Origin: Roseomonas sp.
GTDB taxonomy: Bacteria; Pseudomonadota; Alphaproteobacteria; Acetobacterales; Acetobacteraceae
NCBI GenBank assembly: GCA_020249505.1
Contig: JADCFN010000008.1
Location: 47,434-111,433 of the forward strand
DNA: 64,000 nt
Reading direction: 5' to 3'
The translations under genes and the position numbers were made by a program. Every line of letters begins with the position of its first letter. Position 1 is the stretch's first letter. The notes under the pieces are model-generated. The model was not told the origin of the DNA and made no database searches. It saw only the letters and a list, made by a program, of their open reading frames with translations. Shown in pieces: positions 23,952 through 31,846 of the stretch.

Positions 23952-25355
23952 ATGCCGGCGACGCTGTTTGACAAGATTTGGGACCCGCATGTGATCGCGG
24001 AGCTCGGTTCCGGCTGGTCACTGCTGCATTGCGACCGTGTGCTGCTGCATGATCTCTCGGGCGGGCGGGCGCTGCGTGAAGTGGGGGAAGCAGGTTATGC
24101 CATCCCCCATCCTGAACTTGCCTTCGCCACGCCGGATCATGCCGTCGCGACAACGCCGGGCCGCACTGCCGAAAGCTTCCCAAAAGGTGGTGAGCTGATC
24201 GCAGGTTTGCGCAAGCGCGCGGCGGAAACGGGAGTGCGGCTTTTTGATCTCGGCCAGGATGGCAATGGCATTGTGCATGTGATGGGGCCGGAGCTTGGCA
24301 TTGTGCTGCCCGGTACAACGCTGGTGTGTGGCGATAGCCATACCTGCACCAATGGCGGGCTTGGCGCCTTGGCCTTTGGTATTGGCGCATCCGAATTGCG
24401 TCATGTGCTGGCAACACAAACCCTGCCGCAGAAAAAACCAAAGCGCATGCGCATTCGCTTTGAAGGCGTGGCTCCTACCGGCGTGACGCCGAAGGATATG
24501 ATCCTGCATGCCATTGGCCGCTTCGGCACCGGGGCGGGCACTGGTTACGCGGTGGAATATGCTGGGTCGGCGGTGCGTGCGCTTTCCATCGAAGGGCGCC
24601 TGACGCTTTGCAATCTTTCCATCGAAATGGGCGCCAAGATGGGCATGGTCGCCCCCGATGATGTGACTTACGAATGGCTCGCTGGCCGGCGCTTCGTACC
24701 CAAAGGCGCGGCCTGGGATGCGGCACTTCAGCATTGGCGGAGCCTGCCGAGTGATGCGGATGCCATCTTCGATTCCGATCTGGTGATTTCCATGGCGGAT
24801 ATCGCGCCGCAGATCACCTGGGGCACCAGCCCGGAACAGGTGCTGCCGGTGACAGGCCGCGTGCCGGACCCTGCCTCAGCGCCCGATCCCATTCGTCGCG
24901 CTGCTTATGAAGCCGCCTTGGCGTATATGGACCTGAAGCCCGGACAACCGATTGCAGGCACCAAGATTGATTGGGTCTTCATCGGTTCCTGCACCAATTC
25001 GCGCATCGAGGATTTGCGCGCCGCCGCCGCCGTGCTGCGCGGGCGCAAGGTGGCGCCGCATGTCACGGCCTGGGTGGTGCCGGGATCGGAACGCGTGAAG
25101 AAGGAAGCCGAAGCCGAAGGGCTGGATGCGGCCTTCACCGCGGCGGGCTTTGAATGGCGCGAACCCGGCTGCGCGCTTTGTGTCGCGGCGAATGGCGAAG
25201 CCGTGCCGCCTGGCGCGCGCTGTGTTTCCACATCCAACCGAAATTTTGTCGGGCGACAGGGGCCGGGGGCGCGGACGCATTTGGCATCCCCGGCCATGGC
25301 AGCGGCGGCAGCGCTGGCGGGCGCCATTGCCGATGTGCGGCAATTCGCGGCGTAA
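23952..25355 (+). CDS. leuC: 3-isopropylmalate dehydratase large subunit-type hydro-lyase
   Basis: 467 residues, aconitase superfamily with all three [4Fe-4S] cysteines: GSCTNSRIEDL and EPGCALCVAAN. CGDSHTCTNGGLGALAFGIG and GAGTGYAVEYAG-S are further LeuC/HacA signature blocks. The stretch CALCVAANGE differs from the CSMCLAMN of housekeeping LeuC, and the neighbours are catabolic (Bug receptor, crotonase) rather than leuB, so a related substrate such as citraconate, dimethylmaleate or homoaconitate is possible. Start at 23952 uses GGGGA at 23941-23945; ATG 23946 is too close to it. Pairs with leuD 16 bases downstream. Confidence 0.88.
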   Translation: MPATLFDKIWDPHVIAELGSGWSLLHCDRVLLHDLSGGRALREVGEAGYAIPHPELAFATPDHAVATTPGRTAESFPKGGELIAGLRKRAAETGVRLFDLGQDGNGIVHVMGPELGIVLPGTTLVCGDSHTCTNGGLGALAFGIGASELRHVLATQTLPQKKPKRMRIRFEGVAPTGVTPKDMILHAIGRFGTGAGTGYAVEYAGSAVRALSIEGRLTLCNLSIEMGAKMGMVAPDDVTYEWLAGRRFVPKGAAWDAALQHWRSLPSDADAIFDSDLVISMADIAPQITWGTSPEQVLPVTGRVPDPASAPDPIRRAAYEAALAYMDLKPGQPIAGTKIDWVFIGSCTNSRIEDLRAAAAVLRGRKVAPHVTAWVVPGSERVKKEAEAEGLDAAFTAAGFEWREPGCALCVAANGEAVPPGARCVSTSNRNFVGRQGPGARTHLASPAMAAAAALAGAIADVRQFAA

Positions 25356-25371
25356 GGAGGGGGCAAATACC

Positions 25372-25998
25372 ATGGAAAAATTCACCAAACTTGCTGGCCC
25401 CGCCGCGCCGCTGATGCGCGCCAATGTGGATACGGATCTGATCATTCGCATCCAGCGCCTGGTTGGCACCGGGCGCACCGGCCTTGGGCCTTATGCCTTC
25501 GAGAGTTTGCGCTTCCTGCCGGATGGTTCGGAAAACCCCGATTTCGTGCTGAACAAGCCGCCCTATCGCGAAGCGCCCATTCTGCTGGCGGGGGCGAATT
25601 TCGGTTGCGGATCATCGCGCGAAGGTGCGGTCTGGGCGCTGATGGGGGCGGGCATTCGCTGCGTCATTGCGCCAAGCTTTGGCGATATCTTCCACAATAA
25701 CTGCTTCCAAAATGGCCTGCTGCCGATTGCCCTGCCCGAGGAAGTCGTGAAGCAAATCGCCGCCGAGACGGAAGCGAGCCAAGGTGCCCGACACACTGCC
25801 ATTGATCTGGTGCGTCAGGTGGTGATCTCGCCGGAAGGTAAGGAAATCCCCTTCAGTATTGATGCGCGCAAGCGCGATGCGCTGCTGGAAGGGCTTGATG
25901 ATATTGCGCTGACATTGCGCTTGAAGGATCAGATTGCCGCCTGGCAGGCCGCGGATCGCGCCAAGCGCGACTGGGTTTGGGATAGTGTGAAGTTGTAA
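25372..25998 (+). CDS. leuD: 3-isopropylmalate dehydratase small subunit-type hydro-lyase
   Basis: 208 residues. Typical LeuD sequence: APLMRANVDTDLIIRIQRLV (swivelling domain start), ILLAGANFGCGSSREGAVWA (the GCGSSRE active-site loop) and APSFGDIFHNNCFQNGLLPI. Combines with the upstream large subunit to interconvert hydroxy-dicarboxylic acids by dehydration/hydration. AAGGAGG ribosome site 11 bases upstream. Housekeeping leucine synthesis is not excluded, but leuA and leuB are not in the window. Confidence 0.9.
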   Translation: MEKFTKLAGPAAPLMRANVDTDLIIRIQRLVGTGRTGLGPYAFESLRFLPDGSENPDFVLNKPPYREAPILLAGANFGCGSSREGAVWALMGAGIRCVIAPSFGDIFHNNCFQNGLLPIALPEEVVKQIAAETEASQGARHTAIDLVRQVVISPEGKEIPFSIDARKRDALLEGLDDIALTLRLKDQIAAWQAADRAKRDWVWDSVKL

Positions 25999-26019
25999 CG
26001 GGCTCCGGTTCCACCCGCC

Positions 26020-26643
26020 TCACCTCCCCTCCACCGCCACTTCCAGACGCAGCGGCGGCACATCCCGCCCGATCCATTGTTCTGAGCGGATCAGCACGCG
26101 ATCGGCGGCGCGGAACCAAAAACGGTTGGTGAAAAACGCGGCACCCTCACAAATCTCAACGCGCTCGATCACACCGCCAATGGCGGGTTCCTCGGCTTCG
26201 ATCCGGCATTGCACCACCTGGCCGAAGCGCATTTGCTCCGGCCTGCCATCAGCGCCGGCCAGATCAAAACTATGCGCGAGCCGCACCGGCGCGGGACCAA
26301 GCGGGGCAGCGCGCCGCAACGGGTCCTCCCCAATCGGTGTGCTTGCCAGCAACATGGTGGGTAGTCCGGCGGTCGCAACCACTCGCGCCCCTTCCGTCAC
26401 AAAGACCAGCCCCTGATCCATCCGCCAAAAGCGGCGCTGGCCTTCCATGCGCACCGGGCGCGCCAAGCCGGCATCCTGGCCGAGTTCCGCCCAAAGCGCC
26501 CGACCAGAAGGCGGCGCAACCAAGGGTGCCAGCGCCTCGGGGGCGACAAGTTGGCCCTGGGGTGCAGAACCAGTCAGCCCGGCCCCACCCAGCAGCCCAC
26601 AGCCACCCAAAATCAAGGTGGAAATCAACACCGCCAGCTTCAT
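26020..26643 (-). CDS. YjbF-like lipoprotein
   Basis: 207 residues with a lipoprotein signal (MKLAVLISTLILGGCGLLGG, lipobox LGGC with Cys15). The mature domain resembles YjbF/GfcB, a beta-rich envelope lipoprotein: RFWRMDQGLVFVTEGARVVA and TAGLPTMLL are the recurrent motifs of that family. In enterobacteria YjbF belongs to the exopolysaccharide/group 4 capsule cluster; here no yjbEGH genes are adjacent, so its role is open. Converges with leuD and is divergent from the CBS-BON gene. Confidence 0.72.
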   Translation of the reverse strand: MKLAVLISTLILGGCGLLGGAGLTGSAPQGQLVAPEALAPLVAPPSGRALWAELGQDAGLARPVRMEGQRRFWRMDQGLVFVTEGARVVATAGLPTMLLASTPIGEDPLRRAAPLGPAPVRLAHSFDLAGADGRPEQMRFGQVVQCRIEAEEPAIGGVIERVEICEGAAFFTNRFWFRAADRVLIRSEQWIGRDVPPLRLEVAVEGR

Positions 26644-26693
26644 GGCTTTTTATGTCGCATATTCCCCCCAGGGTTGCGAGAACCAATCCTCCA

Positions 26694-26707
26694 TTGACCT
26701 GCGTCAA
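26694..26707 (+). promoter_or_regulatory. FNR/FixK-like box upstream of the CBS-BON gene
   Basis: TTGACCTGCGTCAA is a perfect dyad (TTGAC-N4-GTCAA) matching the FNR/Anr/FixK consensus TTGAY-N4-RTCAA. It lies 55 bases before the ATG of the CBS-BON gene, about 36-41 bases upstream of a plausible start following a weak -10-like TAGGCT (26725-26730), which is the class II activation position. Orientation toward the divergent YjbF-like gene is also possible. Confidence 0.6.
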
Positions 26708-26761
26708 GAAACGCCCGCCCCAATTAGGCTAGCAAAACCCCATAAGCAGGAGGTTACCCCC

Positions 26762-27460
26762 ATGTCCAAACTCACCGCCCGTGATCTGATGACTATCGAT
26801 ATCGTCACGGTCCCGCCCGAAACCCCCGTGATCGCCGTGGCGCGGTTGCTGGCCGAACGCAGCATTTCCGCCGTGCCGGTGCTTGGCGCTGACGGCGCCC
26901 TTCTTGGCATGGTGACGGAAGCGGATTTGATCCGCCGTTTGGCCGGGGAGGAAGACAAGCCCGCTTCGTGGTTGAGTGGCCTTTTTGGCGACCCGGCGCG
27001 CGGTGCCGAGCATTACGCCCGCACCCATGGCGCCAAGGCGCGCGATATCATGACTGAAAAACTGGTCACTGTGGAACCGGACGCGACCGCCACCCATGTG
27101 GCACAGCTTATGGAAAAGCATGGCATTCGCCGGGTGCTGGTGGTCTCGGAAGGGCGGCTACGTGGCCTGATCAGCCGGGCGGACCTGCTCCATGCCCTGC
27201 TGCTGCCGCCCGAGAAAGCCGAAGGCATCCCCGATGAGCGCATCCGTGCCGCCGTGCTAGCCGCCATGCGCAAGGAACCCTGGGCCGATACCTATTACAT
27301 CATGGTGGATGTGAAGGATGGCGCCGTGACTTTCCATGGATTCTCCCGCTCGGACGCCATCAAGCGCGGCCTGAGGGTGCTGGCGGAGGCTGTGCCCGGC
27401 GTGACCTCGGTCACGGATGAAACCCAGCCCTTGCCCATGTATCTTTACGCGGCAAGTTGA
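26762..27460 (+). CDS. CBS domain pair with C-terminal BON domain
   Basis: 232 residues. Two CBS motifs (about 1-65 and 88-150; DLMTIDIVTVPPETPVIAVA and DIMTEKLVTVEPDATATHVA) form a Bateman module that binds adenosine nucleotides. A BON domain follows (about 160-230): GFSRSDAIKRGLRVLAEAVP matches the BON core that associates with membranes or other proteins. Such CBS-BON proteins are commonly induced by oxygen limitation or stress in alphaproteobacteria, in agreement with the FNR-like box upstream. Strong AGGAGG ribosome site. Exact target unknown. Confidence 0.88.
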   Translation: MSKLTARDLMTIDIVTVPPETPVIAVARLLAERSISAVPVLGADGALLGMVTEADLIRRLAGEEDKPASWLSGLFGDPARGAEHYARTHGAKARDIMTEKLVTVEPDATATHVAQLMEKHGIRRVLVVSEGRLRGLISRADLLHALLLPPEKAEGIPDERIRAAVLAAMRKEPWADTYYIMVDVKDGAVTFHGFSRSDAIKRGLRVLAEAVPGVTSVTDETQPLPMYLYAAS

Positions 27461-27853
27461 GGGGGTGTCCCCGGTCGAAGGACTCTTCACCAAATCCCCA
27501 TCTGCGGCCTAGGTCGCCCGGTCAAAGCCTGCGTGGCTGTGTCGCCAAAGGGCAGCGTTCGCACTTGGCTGTTTTCCGGGCGACAAGGAAATGATGCACC
27601 TGTTACGCTTCTGCCCCGTTTGATATCTCAAAGGATGTGTAAAATCGCCGCCGCATGTTACGGAGCCGAAATCCAGTCTGCCATCTTGCTTGCCCAAAGG
27701 GCCGGAGTTCGATGGACAAAACTGGCCGTGCGCAGGAATTTTCGATAGGTTCCCAACAAACCGCAGCCAAAAGTCAACCCTAGGCTGAAGCAAATTCTCC
27801 GTATCCAGCCCGCCAGCAGGTCTCAAGGCATTTAACGAGGGACAAGTATCCAC
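27461..27853. other. Gene-poor, lower-GC stretch downstream of CBS-BON gene
   Basis: About 390 bases with no credible gene. Composition becomes visibly less GC-rich and the frames present (27533-27748 forward, 27509-27853 reverse) have no ribosome site or protein character. It forms the left flank of the LysR/LysE islet and may be decayed sequence left by an insertion. No terminal inverted repeat or transposase fragment could be recognised. Confidence 0.4.
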
Positions 27854-28747
27854 TCAATTGACAGACGATGCCACAGTCTCCACTTTGCTTACAAACAGGC
27901 GCAGACCGCGATCGAGAGTGCGATCGCGACGCAAAACCACCCCCAAACTTCGATACGCGGCGGGCCGAAGTCTTTTACGCACCGCTCCCGGTACGTCAGC
28001 AGCGAGTGCCATGCCAGGAAGCACCGCTGCCCCAAGACCGGATGCAACCAGAACCTTGATCGCCTCGACGCTTCCAAGCTCCATCACTGGGGCAGGGATC
28101 ACCGAGGCTTTTTGGAACCAATCGTCGGTCGCCACCCGCGTATTTCCGTCAGCATCGTAGAGGATAAGCGGCAGCGCGCTCAACTGCGAAGCCGTGACGG
28201 TATCACCAAGCAGCGCCATATCATTCGGAACCAGCGCCAGCAGGGGATCTCGAAGCACAACGCGGGAGGTCAAAATCGGATTTGGCGGAACCGGCAATGT
28301 GACTAATCCGACGTCCAACTCTCCTGTCTCAATTTGACGAACAATATCCGAAGTGTTGCCGATGCTAATGGCGAGGCGAAGCTGCGGCATGGTTGATCGA
28401 ACAAGCGAAAGGACGGGTGGGATTAGGTAGATGCAAGCGGTAGCGCCCATCCCGACTCTGAGAGGCGCTATTTGCCCAGCGCGATAATCGCCGGTGGCAG
28501 CTACGCCATCGCGCACTGCCGCCAATGCGCGACGCACCGGCCCCAGGAAAGCTTGCCCTGCAGACGTTATCCGCATCCGCCTTCCCGACCTTTCGAGGAG
28601 GCGCGCGCCGATAAGTGCCTCCAGTTCGCGCAGACTCTGGCTGACCGCCGGTTGGGAGACGCCTAATTCCTGTGCGGCAGCAGTCAAACTCTCGGTCTCT
28701 GCGGCCAAAACAAAAACCTGCAGATGACGAAACTTGATGCCTTCCAT
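27854..28747 (-). CDS. LysR family transcriptional regulator
   Basis: 297 residues. N-terminal winged HTH with the classic pattern KFRHLQVFVLAAETESLTAA, AQELGVSQPAVSQSLRELEA and LLERSGRRMRITSAG, then a periplasmic-binding-like effector domain from about 90 onward (LRVGMGATACIYLIPPVLSL). Start at 28747 has GGAG at a good distance; the longer frame to 28849 runs into AT-rich leader. Divergently transcribed from a LysE-type exporter, the usual target of such regulators. Codon usage and lower GC than neighbours suggest acquisition by transfer. Confidence 0.93.
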   Translation of the reverse strand: MEGIKFRHLQVFVLAAETESLTAAAQELGVSQPAVSQSLRELEALIGARLLERSGRRMRITSAGQAFLGPVRRALAAVRDGVAATGDYRAGQIAPLRVGMGATACIYLIPPVLSLVRSTMPQLRLAISIGNTSDIVRQIETGELDVGLVTLPVPPNPILTSRVVLRDPLLALVPNDMALLGDTVTASQLSALPLILYDADGNTRVATDDWFQKASVIPAPVMELGSVEAIKVLVASGLGAAVLPGMALAADVPGAVRKRLRPAAYRSLGVVLRRDRTLDRGLRLFVSKVETVASSVN

Positions 28748-29156
28748 CGCGCTACTCCTTGTAGGCAATCTGTTCTCTGCGAGAGTTGAAAACTGAGAAT
28801 GTCGCCCTAAATAAGCTAAGATTATTTTTTTGCCCAGATACATAATCAATAAGTTATCTATTAATGAAAAAAAGCTAATTTTCTCATAAGTTTAGGCATT
28901 AAGTTTCTCTATCAAAACAATACATGTTTGAGGTTTGCCCGCTTGCCCAACAGATGCGGAGAAGCACATAAAAAACCTCAGCCGCAGACATGGGCTGACT
29001 TTCCAAAAGGTTCGACGCGCAGATGGGCAATGACTTAATTGCGGAAACCGAAAAACGCACAAACATGACCACGCGGCTCGGCTGCGTTCTTGAGCGCGGT
29101 AACAAGCTCGCCGTGTTCTCGAACGTTGCCCCCCGACCGAGAGAGGCGCTTGCGCC
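28748..29156. promoter_or_regulatory. AT-rich divergent control region of lysR/lysE
   Basis: About 410 bases, the most AT-rich part of the window (28800-28900 has several T and A runs). AATAA-N7-TTATT (28810-28826) is a symmetric site of the size bound by LysR-type proteins, 63 bases upstream of the LysR start; AGATA-N14-TATCT (28836-28859) is a second, looser dyad. The region most likely carries overlapping promoters and the LysR binding site. Confidence 0.4.
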
Positions 29157-29160
29157 ATGA
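29023..29160 (+). CDS. Candidate 45-residue leader gene coupled to lysE
   Basis: Short frame MGNDLIAETEKRTNMTTRLG, rest ending PREALAP, whose stop codon overlaps the LysE start in an ATGA arrangement (29157-29160). There is no strong ribosome site upstream. It could be a translation-coupling leader peptide or the decayed tail of a displaced gene; it resembles no known protein that I recognise. Confidence 0.22.
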   Translation: MGNDLIAETEKRTNMTTRLGCVLERGNKLAVFSNVAPRPREALAP

Positions 29161-29801
29161 GCATCCAAACTTGGCTACTATTCTTCCTCGCCTACGCTCT
29201 GGTTACCTATTCCCCGGGTCCGAATGTGCTGGCAGTAGTTACACACGCGGTACGATACGGTTACAGATCCATCGTGGTTACGATCACGGCCAATCTCTTT
29301 TGTCAGCTTATCATCATTACGGTGGTGGGCCTCGGTGCCGGTGCGCTGCTTACGACCGACTCGTTTCTCTATAAGATCATCAAATGGGCCGGCGCCACGT
29401 ATCTATTTTACCTGGGTGCGAACATGATTTGGAAAGCAGCAACAAAGCCTGTTGTGCCCCTTGAATTGAAATTTCGAGCGCGCGAGCCTGAGGTGGTCCC
29501 GCCTGTGTATCAACGCTTCCGAGAGGCGTTTCTCGTATCTGCCAGCAATCCCAAGACAGTCATCTTTCTTTCCGCCTTCCTACCTCAATTTCTGGAGCCG
29601 GATAGGCCTATACTTCCACAGTTTGCTCTCATGTTTGTTACCATATCAGTGATCGTGGCGTCGGTTCATAGTGCCTACGCCTACATAGCGGTGAGCTTGC
29701 AGCGGCGGGTCTCTGGCACTCGCTCGAATAAGGCGGTGTCGCTTCTATCGGGCGGAGTTTTTATCGCTTTGGCTGTGCTCTTGGGCTTGTCCCCAGGGTG
29801 A
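29157..29801 (+). CDS. LysE/RhtB family amino acid exporter
   Basis: 214 residues, six hydrophobic segments. Begins MSIQTWLLFFLAYALVTYSP followed by GPN, the conserved proline-rich loop of the family, and contains SASNPKTVIFLSAFLPQF, another LysE signature. Members export lysine, threonine, homoserine lactone or other neutral/basic amino acids. Likely controlled by the divergent LysR regulator, which would sense the exported compound or a dipeptide. Weakly biased codon use compared with its neighbours. Confidence 0.92.
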   Translation: MSIQTWLLFFLAYALVTYSPGPNVLAVVTHAVRYGYRSIVVTITANLFCQLIIITVVGLGAGALLTTDSFLYKIIKWAGATYLFYLGANMIWKAATKPVVPLELKFRAREPEVVPPVYQRFREAFLVSASNPKTVIFLSAFLPQFLEPDRPILPQFALMFVTISVIVASVHSAYAYIAVSLQRRVSGTRSNKAVSLLSGGVFIALAVLLGLSPG

Positions 29802-30283
29802 AATGCTCACTGCCATATCTACCAAAATCGGCCCTTTGTCTGCCGTAGCCATTAAACTTGGGCTGGGAAAGGGTAAAGTTAGCACCGCACGGGCTCGTGC
29901 GGGTTAAGCCAGTCCAGCCCCCCCATCGGGCTTCGCGCGGCTCTTCCCTCGCGCGCGACCACTGGACCCATCAGGCAAAGATTGCATCGTAAATTCAAGG
30001 TGGAACAACGCTTCCTTGCCGGATTCTTGACCAAACCGCCCTCGCCAGCCTGATGCCTCCTCGCCGCGGAAACGCGGCAATAAGGCATCAGGCAGTGAGT
30101 TGATCGCATTTTCCGAGCCGCCAAGCGGTTCCACTTGGCTTGAAAATGCTCTAGGCCCCGTCTTGCAGCTATGTTAAGGCGACGCCGTCGGGCGGGATGG
30201 GGCGCGAGTCCCAGGCCATCAGGCAGCCAGCCGCATTGTTTTGGGGAGCGCGGGCCAAGTCCCGCCAAATGGAGAGTTACGCG
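29802..30283. other. Long leader/intergenic region upstream of acpP with repeats and a hairpin
   Basis: 480 bases between the lysE gene and acpP. It contains three direct copies of CATCAGGCA (29969-29977, 30086-30094, 30217-30225), a 7-base-pair hairpin CCGCACG/CGTGCGG (29885-29902) and the nested stem-loop described separately at 30049-30092. No frame has clear protein character; a reverse frame at 29904-30134 lacks supporting features. The acpP promoter must lie here. Confidence 0.45.
30049..30092 (+). ncRNA. Perfect nested stem-loop with GNRA tetraloop upstream of acpP
   Basis: Outer stem CCTGATGCCT (30049-30058) pairs perfectly with AGGCATCAGG (30083-30092). A symmetric 5x5 internal loop separates it from an inner stem CCGCG (30064-30068) / CGCGG (30073-30077) closed by a GAAA tetraloop (30069-30072). 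This is RNA-like architecture rather than a simple DNA palindrome. It may be a small structured RNA or cis-element of the acpP leader; whether it is transcribed cannot be told from sequence. Confidence 0.35.
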
Positions 30284-30523
30284 ATGAGCGATACCGCCGA
30301 GAAGGTCAAGAAGATCGTGGTCGAGCACCTTGGCGTCGAAGAAGCGAAGGTGACCACTGAGGCATCCTTCATTGACGACCTGGGCGCGGACAGCCTTGAC
30401 ACCGTTGAATTGGTGATGGCGTTCGAAGAAGCCTTCGGCGTGGAAATCCCAGATGACGCCGCGGAAAAGATCACGACCGTTAAGGACGCGATCGACTATA
30501 TCGAAAAGCACAAGGGCGCCTGA
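30284..30523 (+). CDS. acpP: Acyl carrier protein
   Basis: 79 residues, acidic helical protein of the usual ACP length. The phosphopantetheine serine is in [18 protein letters not shown]. It carries the growing acyl chain during fatty acid synthesis. Start at ATG 30284 preceded by GGAGAG; frames starting earlier at 30197 add an uncharacteristic sequence. Followed 33 bases later by fabF and then mltG, the common acpP-fabF-mltG order of alphaproteobacteria. Confidence 0.98.
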   Translation: MSDTAEKVKKIVVEHLGVEEAKVTTEASFIDDLGADSLDTVELVMAFEEAFGVEIPDDAAEKITTVKDAIDYIEKHKGA

Positions 30524-30556
30524 GCGCCCCTTAGCTGATCCAACGGGGAATCGCGC

Positions 30557-31840
30557 GTGTTCCAAAAGGGTTTTGCGCCACGTCGCGTTGTCGTGACGGG
30601 CATGGGCATTGCCTGCCCGCTGGGGGTTGGCGTTGAGCATGTGTGGAAGCGCATGCTGGCCGGCCATTCCGGCATCGGCGCCATTCAATCCTTTGATGCA
30701 TCGAGCCTGCCGGCACGCATTGCAGGGCAGATCCCCGCAGGCGTGAAGGCCGAGGGTGGGCTCGACATCAATGAATGGATCCCTGTCAAGGATCAGAAAA
30801 AGATGGATCGCTTCATCCAGTTCGCGATGGTCGCGGCGGATGAAGCAGTTACCGATTCCGGCTGGGTTCCGCAGGATGAAGATCAGCGCTGCCGCACCGG
30901 CGTGATGATCGGTTCCGGCATTGGCGGGCTTGAGACAATCCACGAAGCCGCTTCCCTGATCCTGCAAGGCAAGATCAAGCGAATCTCTCCCTTCTTTATT
31001 CCATCAGCGCTGATCAATTTGGCATCCGGCCAGGTTTCCATCCGTTATGGCTTCAAGGGGCCCAATCATTCCGTGGTCACGGCTTGTGCCACCGGCGTGC
31101 ATGCCTTGGGTGACGCGGCGCGGCTGATCGCGCTCGGCGATGCCGATGTGATTGTTGCCGGCGGGGCGGAAGCCGCCGTGGGCGAGATTGGCATGGCCGG
31201 CTTCTGTGCCGCCCGCGCGCTTTCGACCAGCTTCAATGACAATCCAACCGCCGCGTCCCGCCCCTGGGATGAAGCGCGTGATGGCTTTGTCATGGGCGAA
31301 GGGGCGGGCGTTGTGGTGCTGGAAGAACTGGGCCACGCCAAGGCACGTGGTGCCAAGATTTACGGCGAAGTGATCGGCTATGGCATGAGCGGTGATGCCT
31401 ATCACATCACCGCCCCGGCAGAGGGCCATGATGGTGCCTTCCGCGCCATGAAAGCTGCCCTTGCCAGCGCTGGCATCACGCCGGAGCAAATCCAGTATGT
31501 GAATGCGCATGGCACCTCTACCCCGCTTGGGGATGATCTTGAACTGGAAGCGGTAGAACGGCTTTGGGGCGATGCTGCGCACGGGCTTGCCATGTCTTCC
31601 ACCAAATCCGCTGTTGGGCATTTGCTGGGTGCCGCTGGCGCGGTGGAGGGGATTTTCTCCATCCTCGCCATTCGTGACCAGGTGGCGCCCGCCACGCTCA
31701 ATCTGGAAAAGCCATCGCGTGAAAGCGCGATTGACCGCGTGGCGAAGGAACCTCAACCGCGCAAGATTGATATTGCGCTGTCCAATTCCTTTGGTTTTGG
31801 CGGCACAAATGCCAGCATCATCTTCCGTGGCGCGCCCTAA
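30557..31840 (+). CDS. fabF: Beta-ketoacyl-ACP synthase II
   Basis: 427 residues with the full KAS II catalytic set: nucleophile Cys in VVTACATGVHALG, His in YVNAHGTSTPLGD and His in TKSAVGHLLGAAGAVEG. FGFGGTNAS at the C-terminus is the phenylalanine gate region. It elongates acyl-ACP with malonyl-ACP, notably palmitoleoyl to cis-vaccenoyl. GTG start supported by position after acpP and GGGGAA ribosome site. Six bases before mltG. Confidence 0.97.
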   Translation: MFQKGFAPRRVVVTGMGIACPLGVGVEHVWKRMLAGHSGIGAIQSFDASSLPARIAGQIPAGVKAEGGLDINEWIPVKDQKKMDRFIQFAMVAADEAVTDSGWVPQDEDQRCRTGVMIGSGIGGLETIHEAASLILQGKIKRISPFFIPSALINLASGQVSIRYGFKGPNHSVVTACATGVHALGDAARLIALGDADVIVAGGAEAAVGEIGMAGFCAARALSTSFNDNPTAASRPWDEARDGFVMGEGAGVVVLEELGHAKARGAKIYGEVIGYGMSGDAYHITAPAEGHDGAFRAMKAALASAGITPEQIQYVNAHGTSTPLGDDLELEAVERLWGDAAHGLAMSSTKSAVGHLLGAAGAVEGIFSILAIRDQVAPATLNLEKPSRESAIDRVAKEPQPRKIDIALSNSFGFGGTNASIIFRGAP

Positions 31841-31846
31841 TCACAG

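Noticed and set aside
27509..27853. Reverse 114-codon frame next to the LysR gene
   Set aside because: Starts immediately at the LysR stop without a ribosome site, no homology recognised; probably noncoding islet flank.
29904..30134. Reverse 76-codon frame upstream of acpP
   Set aside because: Shares the region with a perfect stem-loop and direct repeats, no ribosome site; sequence looks like translated noncoding DNA.
29879..30967. Reverse frame of 362 codons across acpP and fabF
   Set aside because: Antisense to acpP and fabF, both certain. Composition is the mirror of coding sequence; no domain seen.
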